A model generated the notes under the pieces. That model was given only the letters and a program-made list of their open reading frames with translations. It did not search any database and was not told the DNA's origin. 64,000 nt of DNA. It comes from Collinsella sp. AF25-2LB (GTDB lineage: Bacteria; Actinomycetota; Coriobacteriia; Coriobacteriales; Coriobacteriaceae). Where the stretch lies: assembly GCF_003458415.1 (NCBI RefSeq), contig NZ_QRUF01000007.1, positions 42,083 to 106,082 on the forward strand, read 5' to 3'. The position numbers and the translations under genes were made by a program. Shown here one piece after another: positions 18,283 to 27,211 of the stretch (position 1 is the stretch's first letter; every line of letters begins with the position of its first letter).

Positions 18283-19796
18283 TACAGCTCGCCTCCCTTC
18301 CCGGCAAAATCGGGCGCGACGGAAAGCGCGGGCGCACCCGTAGCGGTATCGGCAAAGCTGCGCTCCAGGGCGCGGGCAAACGTGAGCAGCTGACGGTCCT
18401 TAAAGGCAGGTCCCACCAGCTGGGCAGAAACGGGCAGTTGAGTATCCTCGCCCAGACCCAGCGGCACCGAGATGCCACCGTTGCCGCAAATGTTGAGCGA
18501 AATGGTGTACAGGTCGGAGAGGTACATCTGCGTGGGGTCGCTAATCTCGCCAAACTTAAAGGCCGTGCGCGGCGAGGCGGGCATGAGGATGGTGTCCACC
18601 TTGGCATACGCGGCGTCGTAGTCCTGCGTGATGAGCGTGCGGGCCTTTTGCGCAGCGTAGTAGTACTTGTCGTACACGCCCGAGCTCAGCAGGTAGGCGC
18701 CGAGCATCTGACGGCGCTTGGCCTCGGCACCAAAGCCGTGGGCGCGCGACAGCGAGCTCTGGTCGGACAGGTTGGCGCAGCCCTCCTCCTGGTAGCCGTA
18801 GCGAATGCCGTCGAAGCGGGCCAGGTTGGAGAACGCCTCGGCCGGGCCGATGACGTAGTAAGCGGCGATGGCGGCGTCCAGGTGCGGCAGGTCGACCTCG
18901 ACCAGCTCGGCGCCCTGGTTCTGCAGCTCCTGGGCGGCGCGCTGAACAGCGGCCTTGACCTCGGGCGTCAGGCCCTCGGCCTCCATAAACGAGGGGATGA
19001 TGCCCACGCGCTTGCCCTCGATGCTGTCGTTGAGATGCTCGGTAAAGTCGACGGCGCAGTCCTGGCTGGTGCAGTCGTACGGATCGTGGCCCGCGCCGGT
19101 AAGCGCGTTCATGGCCAGCGCGACATCCTCGACCGTGCGGCCAAAGGGTCCCACCTGGTCGAGCGACGAGCCAAAGGCAACCACGCCGTAACGGCTCACG
19201 GCGCCATACGTGGGCTTAAAGCCCACCACGCCGCACAGCGACGCCGGCTGGCGAATGGAGCCGCCGGTGTCCGAGCCCAGCGAGAGCGCGACCTCGCCCG
19301 CGGCGACGGCGGCAGCGGAGCCGCCCGAAGAGCCGCCGGGCACGCGCTCGGTATCCCAGGGGTTGTTGGTGCGGTGGAACGCCGAGCTCTCGGTAGAGCT
19401 ACCAAAGGCAAACTCGTCCATGTTGGCCTTGCCCATGGGCAGGCAGCCGGCATCGAGCATGCGCTGGACGCAGGTAGCGGTGTAGACGCTCTGGTAGTTC
19501 TCGAGCATGCGGGAAGCGCAGGTGGTGCACGTGCCCACGAGGTTCATGTTGTCCTTGATGGCCAGCGGCACGCCCGCAAGCGGGGGCAGCGGCTTGCCTG
19601 CGGCACGGTCAGCATCCACGCGCGCAGCGGCCTCGAGCGCAAGCTCGGGCGCCACCTGCAGGAATGCCTGGACCCCGCCCTCGCGCGCCTCGATGGCGGC
19701 AAGGGAGGCCTGGGCCACCTCGGTAGCGGTAAAGTCGCCGGCGGCAACGCCCGCGGCGATCTGGGCGGCGGTAAGGGAATCGAAGCTTAGCGCCAT
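18282..19796 (-). CDS. gatA: Aspartyl/glutamyl-tRNA amidotransferase subunit A
   Basis: 504 residues, an amidase-signature hydrolase. The catalytic Lys lies in LAIKDNMNLVG and the Ser-rich loop VPGGSSGGSAAAVAAG plus SDTGGSIRQPASLCG supply the cis-Ser and nucleophile Ser. It frees ammonia from glutamine for transfer in GatB. Start and stop overlap gatC and gatB by one base each, so the three subunits are probably made in fixed ratio. Confidence 0.97.
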   Translation of the reverse strand: MALSFDSLTAAQIAAGVAAGDFTATEVAQASLAAIEAREGGVQAFLQVAPELALEAAARVDADRAAGKPLPPLAGVPLAIKDNMNLVGTCTTCASRMLENYQSVYTATCVQRMLDAGCLPMGKANMDEFAFGSSTESSAFHRTNNPWDTERVPGGSSGGSAAAVAAGEVALSLGSDTGGSIRQPASLCGVVGFKPTYGAVSRYGVVAFGSSLDQVGPFGRTVEDVALAMNALTGAGHDPYDCTSQDCAVDFTEHLNDSIEGKRVGIIPSFMEAEGLTPEVKAAVQRAAQELQNQGAELVEVDLPHLDAAIAAYYVIGPAEAFSNLARFDGIRYGYQEEGCANLSDQSSLSRAHGFGAEAKRRQMLGAYLLSSGVYDKYYYAAQKARTLITQDYDAAYAKVDTILMPASPRTAFKFGEISDPTQMYLSDLYTISLNICGNGGISVPLGLGEDTQLPVSAQLVGPAFKDRQLLTFARALERSFADTATGAPALSVAPDFAGKGGEL

Positions 19797-20107
19797 TACT
19801 CGCTCTCCCCCTCTCCCAAAATGGACGGCACGCGGAAGTAGCGGTCGCGCGCGCTGCCGGCGTTTTCCAGCGCAACGTCGAGCGGCAGGTCGCGCTCGGG
19901 CTCGCGCAGGTCATCGCCCATCACGTTGGACAGGCTTCCGATAGGATGGAACGTGGGCTCCACGTCGGGCAAGTCATATTGCAAGACGGGCTCGAGCATC
20001 TGGACGGCGTCGTTCATGTAGGACGTCATCTGGACGAGCTCGTCATCGGTCAGTGCGATCTTTGCGTACTCGGCGATGCCGCGCACGTCTTTCTCGCTGA
20101 GTGCCAT
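19796..20107 (-). CDS. gatC: Aspartyl/glutamyl-tRNA amidotransferase subunit C
   Basis: 103 residues from ATG 20107 (MALSEKDVRGIAEYAKIALTDDEL), chosen because GAAGGGAG stands just upstream; a start six codons earlier is possible. Contains the usual VLQYDLPDVEPTFHP and the C-terminal RDRYFRVPSILGE. It wraps the GatA-GatB interface. First gene of gatCAB; the promoter presumably lies near 20110-20160. Confidence 0.94.
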   Translation of the reverse strand: MALSEKDVRGIAEYAKIALTDDELVQMTSYMNDAVQMLEPVLQYDLPDVEPTFHPIGSLSNVMGDDLREPERDLPLDVALENAGSARDRYFRVPSILGEGESE

Positions 20108-20241
20108 AGGCGCTCCCTTCCGCATAGCAGTTAAACCGCTCTAGTATACAAGGCAACGCCGCTTGGAGCAGGTGCTTTACCCAAATGCAGCGAAAACGTA
20201 ACGAGGGCGGCGGTTGGCAGGCGGCGGGCCGGCCGTTCTGC

Positions 20242-20333
20242 AACGAAACCGCACCGTCCATAGCGAAAACCGTCCCGCCCACAGCGAAGACCGTCTCGAC
20301 CACAACGAAAACCGTCCCGCCCGAAACGAAAAG
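20242..20333. repeat. Five near-identical 21-base units
   Basis: Units start at 20242, 20262, 20283, 20304 and 20325 (spacing 20-21) with the consensus ARCGAAAACCGTCCCGCCCAC; the last unit merges into a REP-like palindrome. Read on the minus strand they would encode seven-residue repeats, but no start site supports a gene. Confidence 0.7.
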
Positions 20334-20439
20334 CATCACAACATTCGACGCTTTTCGCCAAAATCGAGATTTTCATCGAATGTTGTGATGGTTTGGAAGT
20401 CCCGACCACCGCAAAGGCGCCTGTCCCCATTGTGGTGGT
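20334..20439. repeat. REP-like palindromes: family 2 (20334-20390) then family 1 (20405-20439)
   Basis: Family 2 has CATCACAACATTCGA ... TCGAATGTTGTGATG arms. Family 1 here reads ACCACCGCAA ... TTGTGGTGGT around GGCGCCTGTCCCCA. The same two families stand side by side again at 32028-32154. They lie between gatC and the sortase stop and may also end transcription. Confidence 0.8.
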
Positions 20440-20452
20440 TCTGGAGAATGTC

Positions 20453-21391
20453 TTATGCCGAGGCTTTGGCCTTGCGGCGCTTGCGGACCGCGTGGATCAC
20501 GATGTCCAGCAGCAACAGCGCAATGGCTATGACCACGATGAGCACGGCAAACTCGCGCTTACCCCAGTGGCGGCCGGCCAGCGACTTTTGCTTGTCGACG
20601 TCCTTCTTGCTGTACTTGGTGCGCACGCAATGCACCAGCAGGCGATGGTCGTTTACGCCGTAGGGCGTGCAGGTGACAAGCGTCACCTTGTCGGCGCCCG
20701 GCTCGATGGTCAGCGACTCCATCTCCTCGGGCAGCACGACCTCGGAGTCCACCATCTTGTAGGCGAGCGTCTTGTTCATGGTGTGCAGCAGCACCAGGTC
20801 GCCGGGCTCCAGCGAGTGGATGTCGTCGAACATGCTCAGGTTGCGCATGCCCGAGTGCGCGGTGAGCACGCAATGCGTCGAGGTGCCGCCCACCGGCAGG
20901 CTCGTGCCCTCCAGATGGCCGACGCCCGCCATGAGGACCTCCTCGCTCGTGCCGTGGTAGATGGGCATGCTCACGTCGATGGAGGGGATCTCGACCCAGC
21001 TCATCATGGGGTCGCGGTCAAAGATGAGCTGCTGGGCGTAGGGCTCGATCTGGTCGGCGGGGAGCTCGGTGGCCTCGCCCGCCAGCTGCTCGTTAAAGGA
21101 GCGCGCCTGGAGCAGGATGCGCTCGCGCTCCTCGGCAGACAGCGCGTCCACGGTGCTGGACACGGTGCTGATCTGGTTGAACACGCCCGAGGCCTCGAGC
21201 CGGTCCAAGATCCACGGCCAGGTCATAAGACCCACGCCAATAAGGATGATGACGATGGTGATGAGCCGATCGGCCCAGCGCGGCAGTCGCTTGCGACGGC
21301 GCTTGGGCTTTGGTTGAGGTTTGGGCTGAGGGCTTGAGCCGCCGTTGGCCGCAGCGTTATTGCTCTTCATATGTTTGGCGCCCTGCACCAT
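20453..21391 (-). CDS. Class C sortase (pilin polymerase)
   Basis: 312 residues. A basic, Pro-rich N terminus leads into a membrane segment (about 41-60); the lid-like RDPMM precedes SWVEIPSIDVSMPIYHG. The catalytic His is in LTAHSGM, the Cys in LVTCTPYG and the Arg in NDHRLLV. A second membrane segment (FAVLIVVIAIALLLLDIVI, about 283-301) and basic tail are usual for class C. It should crosslink the LPXTG pilins encoded at 23.7-30.6 kb, though a two-gene module separates them. GAGGAGTG precedes the ATG at 21391. Confidence 0.92.
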   Translation of the reverse strand: MVQGAKHMKSNNAAANGGSSPQPKPQPKPKRRRKRLPRWADRLITIVIILIGVGLMTWPWILDRLEASGVFNQISTVSSTVDALSAEERERILLQARSFNEQLAGEATELPADQIEPYAQQLIFDRDPMMSWVEIPSIDVSMPIYHGTSEEVLMAGVGHLEGTSLPVGGTSTHCVLTAHSGMRNLSMFDDIHSLEPGDLVLLHTMNKTLAYKMVDSEVVLPEEMESLTIEPGADKVTLVTCTPYGVNDHRLLVHCVRTKYSKKDVDKQKSLAGRHWGKREFAVLIVVIAIALLLLDIVIHAVRKRRKAKASA

Positions 21392-21502
21392 CGCCGGTCA
21401 CTCCTCTACAACTCAGGTTGTCTAAACAAATAATAGCCGATTAGCGAGCTCATACGCCGGACAACGCAGCTTGGCTGCACCGTCCGGGCCACGTAACCCC
21501 AC

Positions 21503-22276
21503 TCAACCAATCAAGCCATATGTTGCTTTCATCGTCTCGAGCAACTGCGCCATCGTTACGCCCGCAACCCCAATCTGTTTCAGATTGACGTCGCCCACCT
21601 CACAATCTTTGACAAACGCAAGCATATCGTCCTTCAGTTCTCCGCCCAGGTCGACACCTTCCGACTCGCCGAGCAGCTGAGCAAGTCTCAGCGCATCGCG
21701 TTTATGCTTTTTTACCTTCCTCGAATCAACGTTCTCCCCCGCTTCCCTTCTAGCTTTTAGGTCGAGATACGCCTTCGCTTTGAACGGGACAATGTATTCC
21801 GTACCCAGGACCGAAACGCCGCCTACGGTCCGAATTCCCTGAAGGAACAAGCTGTAGTAAGCATCGTCCAACAAAATTGCCGACAGACTGCTTATGTTTT
21901 CATCAACGTGAATTGGCGCCACATCAATCCCCTCACGACCCTTTAGAAAGTCGGGGCACTTCGCGAAGAGTTCGATCATATGGGGGTAACCCGGCCTCTT
22001 TGGCTCTGTAAACCGATAAAAGCATGAGTCTTTACCTTCGCCCCAGCCGCAGCGGTAGCCGCCATCACGCACCAAAGTCCATATAGCTTCTGCCGTCTGA
22101 GGCAACCGGTCATCGGCGACAATTACCACATCAAAATCGTGAGTCGCCCTAAACGGAAGTCCCGCCTCCGAGAGCAAAATGTCGCATGCCGTGCCGCCGA
22201 TAAGAGCATACGATCCTGCAGCTTCTTGCATATGCTGCTGAAATTCTTGGAGACCTTCTACAGCGCTTCTTGCCAT
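21503..22276 (-). CDS. Nucleotidyltransferase-like protein (AbiEii-type toxin candidate)
   Basis: 257 residues. The N-terminal part YALIGGTACDILLSE ... RATHDFDVVIV gives the GG and DxD pattern of MNT/DUF1814-type nucleotidyltransferases; a Lys/Arg-rich helical region follows. It overlaps the preceding winged-helix gene by 19 bases, so the two are probably translationally coupled. The pair resembles AbiE-type (type IV) toxin-antitoxin or abortive-infection modules. Function is inferred from fold pattern and gene order. Confidence 0.65.
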   Translation of the reverse strand: MARSAVEGLQEFQQHMQEAAGSYALIGGTACDILLSEAGLPFRATHDFDVVIVADDRLPQTAEAIWTLVRDGGYRCGWGEGKDSCFYRFTEPKRPGYPHMIELFAKCPDFLKGREGIDVAPIHVDENISSLSAILLDDAYYSLFLQGIRTVGGVSVLGTEYIVPFKAKAYLDLKARREAGENVDSRKVKKHKRDALRLAQLLGESEGVDLGGELKDDMLAFVKDCEVGDVNLKQIGVAGVTMAQLLETMKATYGLIG

Positions 22277-23226
22277 GGATATTCCTTTCCAAACATGCGA
22301 TCGACTTCGAGCTGAATTCGCTCATCGTCGATTGCCGCCAAAGATAGCGCAAGCGAAATGTTGTCGACACGGGAGGAGTCGGCAAACACGGGTGCATAGC
22401 GCCACACTTGGATCATCGCCGTCTCGTTATCCGGCAACTCCCCGTCTGCGACTTCGAGGTCGCTCAGTTGACGCCATGTACTTCTTAAGACGGCCTTTTG
22501 TTCCATGCCCGGCGCAGCGAGCATCGAACGCGCAGCGAGCGCCGTCTCCCCGGCGTCAACAAGATAGTCGATCTGCTGCGTCTTCCTTGCAAAAAAGACC
22601 TTCGAGACAGGCGAGGAGAGCTCTGCCATGTGCTCGCTGAGCAGAAGATCAACGGCAACAGGGAACACGACGACACGTCGCTCGCGACGCTCGCGCCTCG
22701 CGAGTCCCCTGTCAACAAGCTCGGTTATGGCCTCACTCGCGCGGCTTGCCGAGATCCCAAGTGCACGACAAAGGTCATAGGGACGATATAGCTCCTGGGC
22801 TGCTCCCCAGATTGCGGCAGCCTGCGCGTTGGGTGACATCTTGGTCGCGTGGTTGCGAAACCGGGCACCGCCCCTCTCCGTGCAGGCTGTGCCCATAAAT
22901 GGAAGAAAAGCCTGTCTGCCGGGGCAAACAAACGGAATCCCTTGTGCGACCAATGCTTTGCGCTGACGTGCATCGGCATCAGGAAACGAAACGACAACAG
23001 GAGTCTCCGCGCGCAAGGCTAGCTGACTATAGACTCTCTTAGCCTCGGGAAGCCCGACGCCAGTAGGCAAGCTTGCAAGCAAAAACGAAAAACCGTTTGC
23101 GTCAACAGCGCGGACCTCAATCGTCCGCAGATGCAGCGGCAAGCGTGCAGATCCAGGCCAAGTTTTGGTCTTGGCAGAGAGGCCTAGTGCTTCTTGTAAG
23201 TAGATTAGCGCTTCGTTCATTTCCAT
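22258..23226 (-). CDS. Winged-helix protein paired with the nucleotidyltransferase (candidate antitoxin)
   Basis: 322 residues if started at MEMNEALIYL (23226). A frame start 13 codons earlier would overlap a TATAAT box and an operator-like palindrome, so it is not preferred. A winged helix lies near residues 145-190 (LYRPYDLCRALGISASRASEAITELVDRGL, shown as pieces LCRALGISASRASEAI and ELVDRGLARR). The C-terminal half has RKTQQIDYLVD. Together with the overlapping downstream gene it looks like an AbiEi/AbiEii-type pair, but similarity to known AbiEi is not obvious. Confidence 0.6.
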   Translation of the reverse strand: MEMNEALIYLQEALGLSAKTKTWPGSARLPLHLRTIEVRAVDANGFSFLLASLPTGVGLPEAKRVYSQLALRAETPVVVSFPDADARQRKALVAQGIPFVCPGRQAFLPFMGTACTERGGARFRNHATKMSPNAQAAAIWGAAQELYRPYDLCRALGISASRASEAITELVDRGLARRERRERRVVVFPVAVDLLLSEHMAELSSPVSKVFFARKTQQIDYLVDAGETALAARSMLAAPGMEQKAVLRSTWRQLSDLEVADGELPDNETAMIQVWRYAPVFADSSRVDNISLALSLAAIDDERIQLEVDRMFGKEYPWQEAL

Positions 23227-23238
23227 CGTTTTCGTTTG

Positions 23239-23262
23239 ATTCCAGTTTGTATTGGAATTATA
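23239..23262 (-). promoter_or_regulatory. Promoter and operator of the winged-helix/nucleotidyltransferase pair
   Basis: A perfect -10 box TATAAT (minus strand, 23257-23262) overlaps the palindrome ATTCCA ... TGGAAT (23239-23258). Placement suggests autorepression by the winged-helix protein (inference). Confidence 0.55.
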
Positions 23263-23325
23263 CATAATTTTCGGAATTAAAGAGATACCGTTCGTGCCTA
23301 AGTCTACATTTGAGTTTTCAAAATG

Positions 23326-23454
23326 TCCCGAATCGACTGGGCGATTCGGGATACAATGTCAATAAAAAACGACGCATCCCGCGTAAGTGTACGAGAGCGC
23401 GGGCGGCCTAGTTTTCTGGTTTTGTTAAATGCCCGGAATCCGACCCCCGGGCAT
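23326..23454. other. Two hairpins in the 470-base gap upstream of the pair
   Basis: TCCCGAATCG ... CGATTCGGGA (23326-23351) and AATGCCCGG ... CCGGGCATT (23429-23454). No gene was supported between 23263 and 23596. Confidence 0.5.
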
Positions 23455-23596
23455 TCTTATTTGCACTTGCGGCGCAAATGCCGTCCACCGTCCGCACCGC
23501 GCGTGCGCCTACGGACCTTAATCCGAACCTCATACGAGTCAAGAAACGCGATGACGAACGTGCCCGCATCGGACGATGGAGGCTGCCTGCGTTATC

Positions 23597-23636
23597 CAAA
23601 AAAAACGGGGCAAACTCCAGCGTGGAGTCCGCCCCG
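23597..23636 (-). terminator. Pilus operon terminator
   Basis: On the minus strand CGGGGCGGACTCC / GGAGTTTGCCCCG, then eight T. It ends the pilin transcript and separates it from the downstream pair and sortase. Confidence 0.9.
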
Positions 23637-23736
23637 AAAAGAGGATGGCAAAGCAAGAACGTGGATGAACGAGAAAAGTGTCCGCAAGTCTCATGGCCAT
23701 CACATCCCACCTGCCAAAGGGATGGGTGAGCGAGCG

Positions 23737-25437
23737 TTACTCCTGCTCGGACTCCTCAGCCTGCTTACGGCTGCGGATGAGGTGCGCCACGCCGATGCAC
23801 AGCACCGCACCACCAGCGATCCACGTGAAGGTCACGCCATTGAGACCGGTGAGCGGGAGGCCAACCTGCTTGGTATCGCCAACGGTGATGTTGAAGATGC
23901 CGTCCGTCTTCTCCGAGCCAGACTTCAACGTCAGCTTGTTATCGCCGGAGTCGCCATCGGTGAGGCCGGCGATAACCTTGTCGTTCTGGCCAGTCGTAAG
24001 TTCTCCAGTGAGCTCAGTAAGACCAGCACCCGGATCATCGGCATTCATGCTCGGCTTGATCTCGAAGGTGAAGGGGTCGACCTTAGCGTAACCAGAGGGG
24101 GCAGAAACCTCCGTGACGGTATAGGTGCCGGCGTCGAGTCCGGTGACCTTGATGACACCGCCGTTGGCAGTCACGAATTTCCAGGGATCAGAACCAAGAG
24201 AACCATCCTTCTGGACATACAAACTCTTGGATGCGCCGCCGTCCGCTCCAGTGGCCTGAATGGTGAACTCGGCACCGTCGAGGGCTGCCTCGGTACCCAG
24301 GTCGACCTTATTGATCTTGAGGCCGTAGGTGTAATCCTTGACCGTGTCAGGCTTGGTCTCGCCGCGCTCGCTGGTCATGGGGTTATTGGAGTAGTTGAGC
24401 GTCACGGCGTTCTCGTTACCCTCGGTGCCCGCGACGACCGCATCCTTGTTGATTTGCGCCTTATAGGAGACGACGATGTAGGAGTCCTTAGTGACGTCAC
24501 TGACCTTCTTCAGGTTATCGCAGGTCCACGTCGTCGTCTTGCTGCCGTCTTCGGCAGCCTCGGCGGGCGTTTCCTCCTTGAAATACGCAGTGATATCCGT
24601 GCCCTTCGTGCGGGTGAGATCACCCTTCGCATCAGACCTGTTCTTATACAGGTAGATCTTAGCGCCCGTCTGCAGCGTCAGACCCTTGGAGATCTGGTCG
24701 GAAAACTCGTAGAAATACGTGTCGTACTTGTCGAAGTTCTCGGCGACGGTGCCGTAGAGGTTGTACGTCACGTCCTGGCCGATCTGGGAATCGGCGGCAT
24801 CGTGCTCTTTGTCATCAGCATCGCTCACGATTTTCTTCTCAACGGTAGGGATGCCCGTTTTCTCGTTGACGTTAACGGGCGTGCTTCCCACGACAGTGAA
24901 GATGGGAGACGTGCCCGCCTCGCCGTCTCCGATGGTGCCGGCATCGGTCACAAAGAGCCAGTAACCGTGCTCTAGACCGGAGGCAACACCAGCACTCGTT
25001 GTCTTTTTGTCAGTAAGATCGTCCACAGCAGCGGCAATCTTATAAGCAATGTTGTCGGGGCCAACGCAATATGCATCGTTGGTTCCCGTCACCTTACTCG
25101 TGATCCAGTCTGCAGCGTCCTGGGCGGTCTTGCCCTTGTAAGTCGGCTCCTCATTCTTAATGACACCCTCGACAGCCGCCTTCACGCTACCGTTTGCCCA
25201 GGTGATATTACTCACAACCGTCTTACCTTCGACTGTCGCAACATCAGCCTTAAAAATCTGATAGCCATCGAATTCGGTATGGTTGCCCTCAACGTTCGCA
25301 ATGGTCACCGAGCCGTTCGCAGTCGTCGTGCCCTCGGCAAACGCCATCGTGACCGGTGCCATCACTCCGCCGAAGCTCAGGGCTGCGGTGAGGCCGGCGG
25401 TTACTGCCAGGCGTGCGATGTTCTTGGTTGTTTTCAT
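23737..25437 (-). CDS. Major pilin, SpaA/SpaH type, LPXTG-anchored
   Basis: 566 residues. A signal peptide (residues 1-35) is followed by an N-terminal pilin domain, a central isopeptide-type domain, and a Cna-B-like domain near residue 370 (KINKVDLGTEAALDGAEFTI ... VTEVSAPSGYA in outline). The sorting signal is LPLTG (near residue 535), a membrane helix and a charged tail. TVEKKI near residue 190 is a candidate site for the crosslinking Lys. It is last in the operon and probably the shaft subunit. GAAAGAGG precedes the start. Confidence 0.9.
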   Translation of the reverse strand: MKTTKNIARLAVTAGLTAALSFGGVMAPVTMAFAEGTTTANGSVTIANVEGNHTEFDGYQIFKADVATVEGKTVVSNITWANGSVKAAVEGVIKNEEPTYKGKTAQDAADWITSKVTGTNDAYCVGPDNIAYKIAAAVDDLTDKKTTSAGVASGLEHGYWLFVTDAGTIGDGEAGTSPIFTVVGSTPVNVNEKTGIPTVEKKIVSDADDKEHDAADSQIGQDVTYNLYGTVAENFDKYDTYFYEFSDQISKGLTLQTGAKIYLYKNRSDAKGDLTRTKGTDITAYFKEETPAEAAEDGSKTTTWTCDNLKKVSDVTKDSYIVVSYKAQINKDAVVAGTEGNENAVTLNYSNNPMTSERGETKPDTVKDYTYGLKINKVDLGTEAALDGAEFTIQATGADGGASKSLYVQKDGSLGSDPWKFVTANGGVIKVTGLDAGTYTVTEVSAPSGYAKVDPFTFEIKPSMNADDPGAGLTELTGELTTGQNDKVIAGLTDGDSGDNKLTLKSGSEKTDGIFNITVGDTKQVGLPLTGLNGVTFTWIAGGAVLCIGVAHLIRSRKQAEESEQE

Positions 25438-25544
25438 GTTGGGACCTCTTTCTTGGAGGTTGCTTTAATTCTCGTCATCACCAAAAGTCAGCAGGCTCAT
25501 TTCCCTGCGCTCTAATCGCTACGGAGGCAGTACGCCATTGAGCA

Positions 25545-25552
25545 GGGGGGGG
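25545..25552. repeat. Run of eight G between two pilin genes
   Basis: Reads as eight C on the transcribed sense, three bases after the minor pilin stop codon and ~110 bases before the major pilin start. Homopolymers of this length are prone to slippage. Confidence 0.7.
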
Positions 25553-25555
25553 CAA

Positions 25556-27211
25556 TTATTTATCATGGCGACCTCCTCCCCGCTTGATGACGAGCGCGAC
25601 GACAATAGCCACTACTCCGATGACGGCCAAAGCCGTTACCAACACCAACGTTCTATCTCCCGTCGAGGGCATAAAGCCTCGACTCACTTCGTTACTTGGG
25701 GTGTTAAGCACCGACAACTCGACTAAACCCTTCCCGGCATCGGCGGCATCAACTCGCAGAGGGCTTTCGGCCGATACGGTCACCTTAGGCTTGGCGGCGG
25801 CCACCTGGTCGACGTCCAGGCCCTCGGCTTTGACCGTCACGGATCGCGTGCCCTCGAAGGCGGTGTAGCCCTTGGGCGCCTTGAGCTCGCGGACCTCCAG
25901 CTTGCCCGAGTCCACGCCCGAGACGGTCACGCGGCCGTCCTCGCCCGTGGTGACGGTGGCCTTGCCTTGCGCATCCCACGTGCCGTCGGCCGCCAGCGTG
26001 CGACCGCGGTCGTCGGCGATGCTCAGGACCGCCCCGGACAGCGGCTTGTCGCCGTCGCTGCCGCGCTTGATGAGCGCGAGATCCCAGGTGTAGGCGCACG
26101 CGTCGTCGCTCGGCGTGCGGGTGAAGCCGGCGTCGCCGGACTGGTCGGCAAGAGGAGAGCGCGGGTAGCGCAGGTAGACCTCGTTGGGGTTGCCCTTGGC
26201 AATACCGTGGTTACAGTCGCCGGAGAGCGGTGCGTTGTACACGGCGACCACGCGGGCGCCCGCGGTGAAGGCGTTGGCCCCGCCGAGCGCGGCGATCAGG
26301 TCGCCGGTGCGCACAGTGAAGGTCCCGTCCGCGGCAACCTTGGTGGAGCACTGGGCCGTGATGTCGGTCCAACCCTTCGCGGCCTTAGTGCCGGTGCGGC
26401 CGTCCTTGCCGGTCTGGACGGCGTCGAAACCGCCGTCCGCGCCCGCCGCCACGTAAACATGTATGCTCGCGGCCACCTTGGAGGGGTCGAGCCCCGCGCT
26501 CATGGTGTCGACGAACTGCACCGCATAGGTATCGTAGGCCGTGAGGCCCGCCGGGACCGTGGCAGAGAGGCGCCAGTACAGGTCGTCTGCGACCGTGGCA
26601 TCGGCGGCCTTCTGCCAGGCGGCGGTGCTGTCCTCCAGCACGTGCTTGGCCACCTTGGGCGTCGCGGCCTTGGGCTTGACGATGACAGCGCTGCCGCCGA
26701 CCAGGGCCATGATCGGCGCGGTGCCGGCTTCGTTCTGGGAAATGGCGTCGTCTTTGGCGACGATGAGCCAGTAGCCACAGGACAGCTCTGCCGTCGTGCC
26801 CGCGTTAAGGGCCACAGAAGCGGCGTCGGAGCTCTGGAGGGAACGAGCGAGCTGTGCGCTCAGCGCGCTCGTAAGGTGGAAATCGGTGTTGAGCCACTCG
26901 GCAGCTTCCTGCGCGGTGGTCTGGGAATTGGGCATGCCGGCGCTGTGCAGCACGGGCAGCGCGGCGTCGCGCACGGCGCCACTTGCCCAGACAAGGTCGG
27001 TGGCGATCTTGGCGTCGCTGTCGCCGTCGACGACGTTGGCGCTAAAGATCTGGTAGGCGTTGTAGCTGCTCGCCACGGTGCCGCTCACCGTGATGGAACC
27101 GGTCGAGGTCGGCGCGGCCTGCGCGGATGCGGGGAACACAACCGCGCAGGTGCCGATCAGGAGGGCAAGCAGCGCAAACAAGATCGGGAAGGAGCAAACT
27201 TTCTTATTCAC
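25556..27211 (-). CDS. Minor pilin, SpaA-type, with MPSTG sorting signal
   Basis: 551 residues from a GTG at 27211 (VNKKVCSFPILFALLALLIG), chosen because GGAGG lies just before it; this start overlaps the stop of the tip adhesin gene by eight bases. A signal peptide ends near APTSTG; pilin-like domains follow, with a Cna-B-like C-terminal domain (SGAVLSIADDRGRTL ... LKAPKGYTAFEG). MPSTG, a hydrophobic helix and RGGGRHDK form the sorting signal. Probably the basal or minor subunit, coupled in translation to the adhesin. Confidence 0.87.
   Translation of the reverse strand: MNKKVCSFPILFALLALLIGTCAVVFPASAQAAPTSTGSITVSGTVASSYNAYQIFSANVVDGDSDAKIATDLVWASGAVRDAALPVLHSAGMPNSQTTAQEAAEWLNTDFHLTSALSAQLARSLQSSDAASVALNAGTTAELSCGYWLIVAKDDAISQNEAGTAPIMALVGGSAVIVKPKAATPKVAKHVLEDSTAAWQKAADATVADDLYWRLSATVPAGLTAYDTYAVQFVDTMSAGLDPSKVAASIHVYVAAGADGGFDAVQTGKDGRTGTKAAKGWTDITAQCSTKVAADGTFTVRTGDLIAALGGANAFTAGARVVAVYNAPLSGDCNHGIAKGNPNEVYLRYPRSPLADQSGDAGFTRTPSDDACAYTWDLALIKRGSDGDKPLSGAVLSIADDRGRTLAADGTWDAQGKATVTTGEDGRVTVSGVDSGKLEVRELKAPKGYTAFEGTRSVTVKAEGLDVDQVAAAKPKVTVSAESPLRVDAADAGKGLVELSVLNTPSNEVSRGFMPSTGDRTLVLVTALAVIGVVAIVVALVIKRGGGRHDK

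Noticed and set aside
20043..20339. Minus-strand frame with seven-residue repeats
   Set aside because: Produced by the 21-base DNA repeats and overlapping gatC; no start signal.
23323..24975. 550-codon plus-strand frame
   Set aside because: Antisense to the major pilin, which has a signal peptide and sorting signal.
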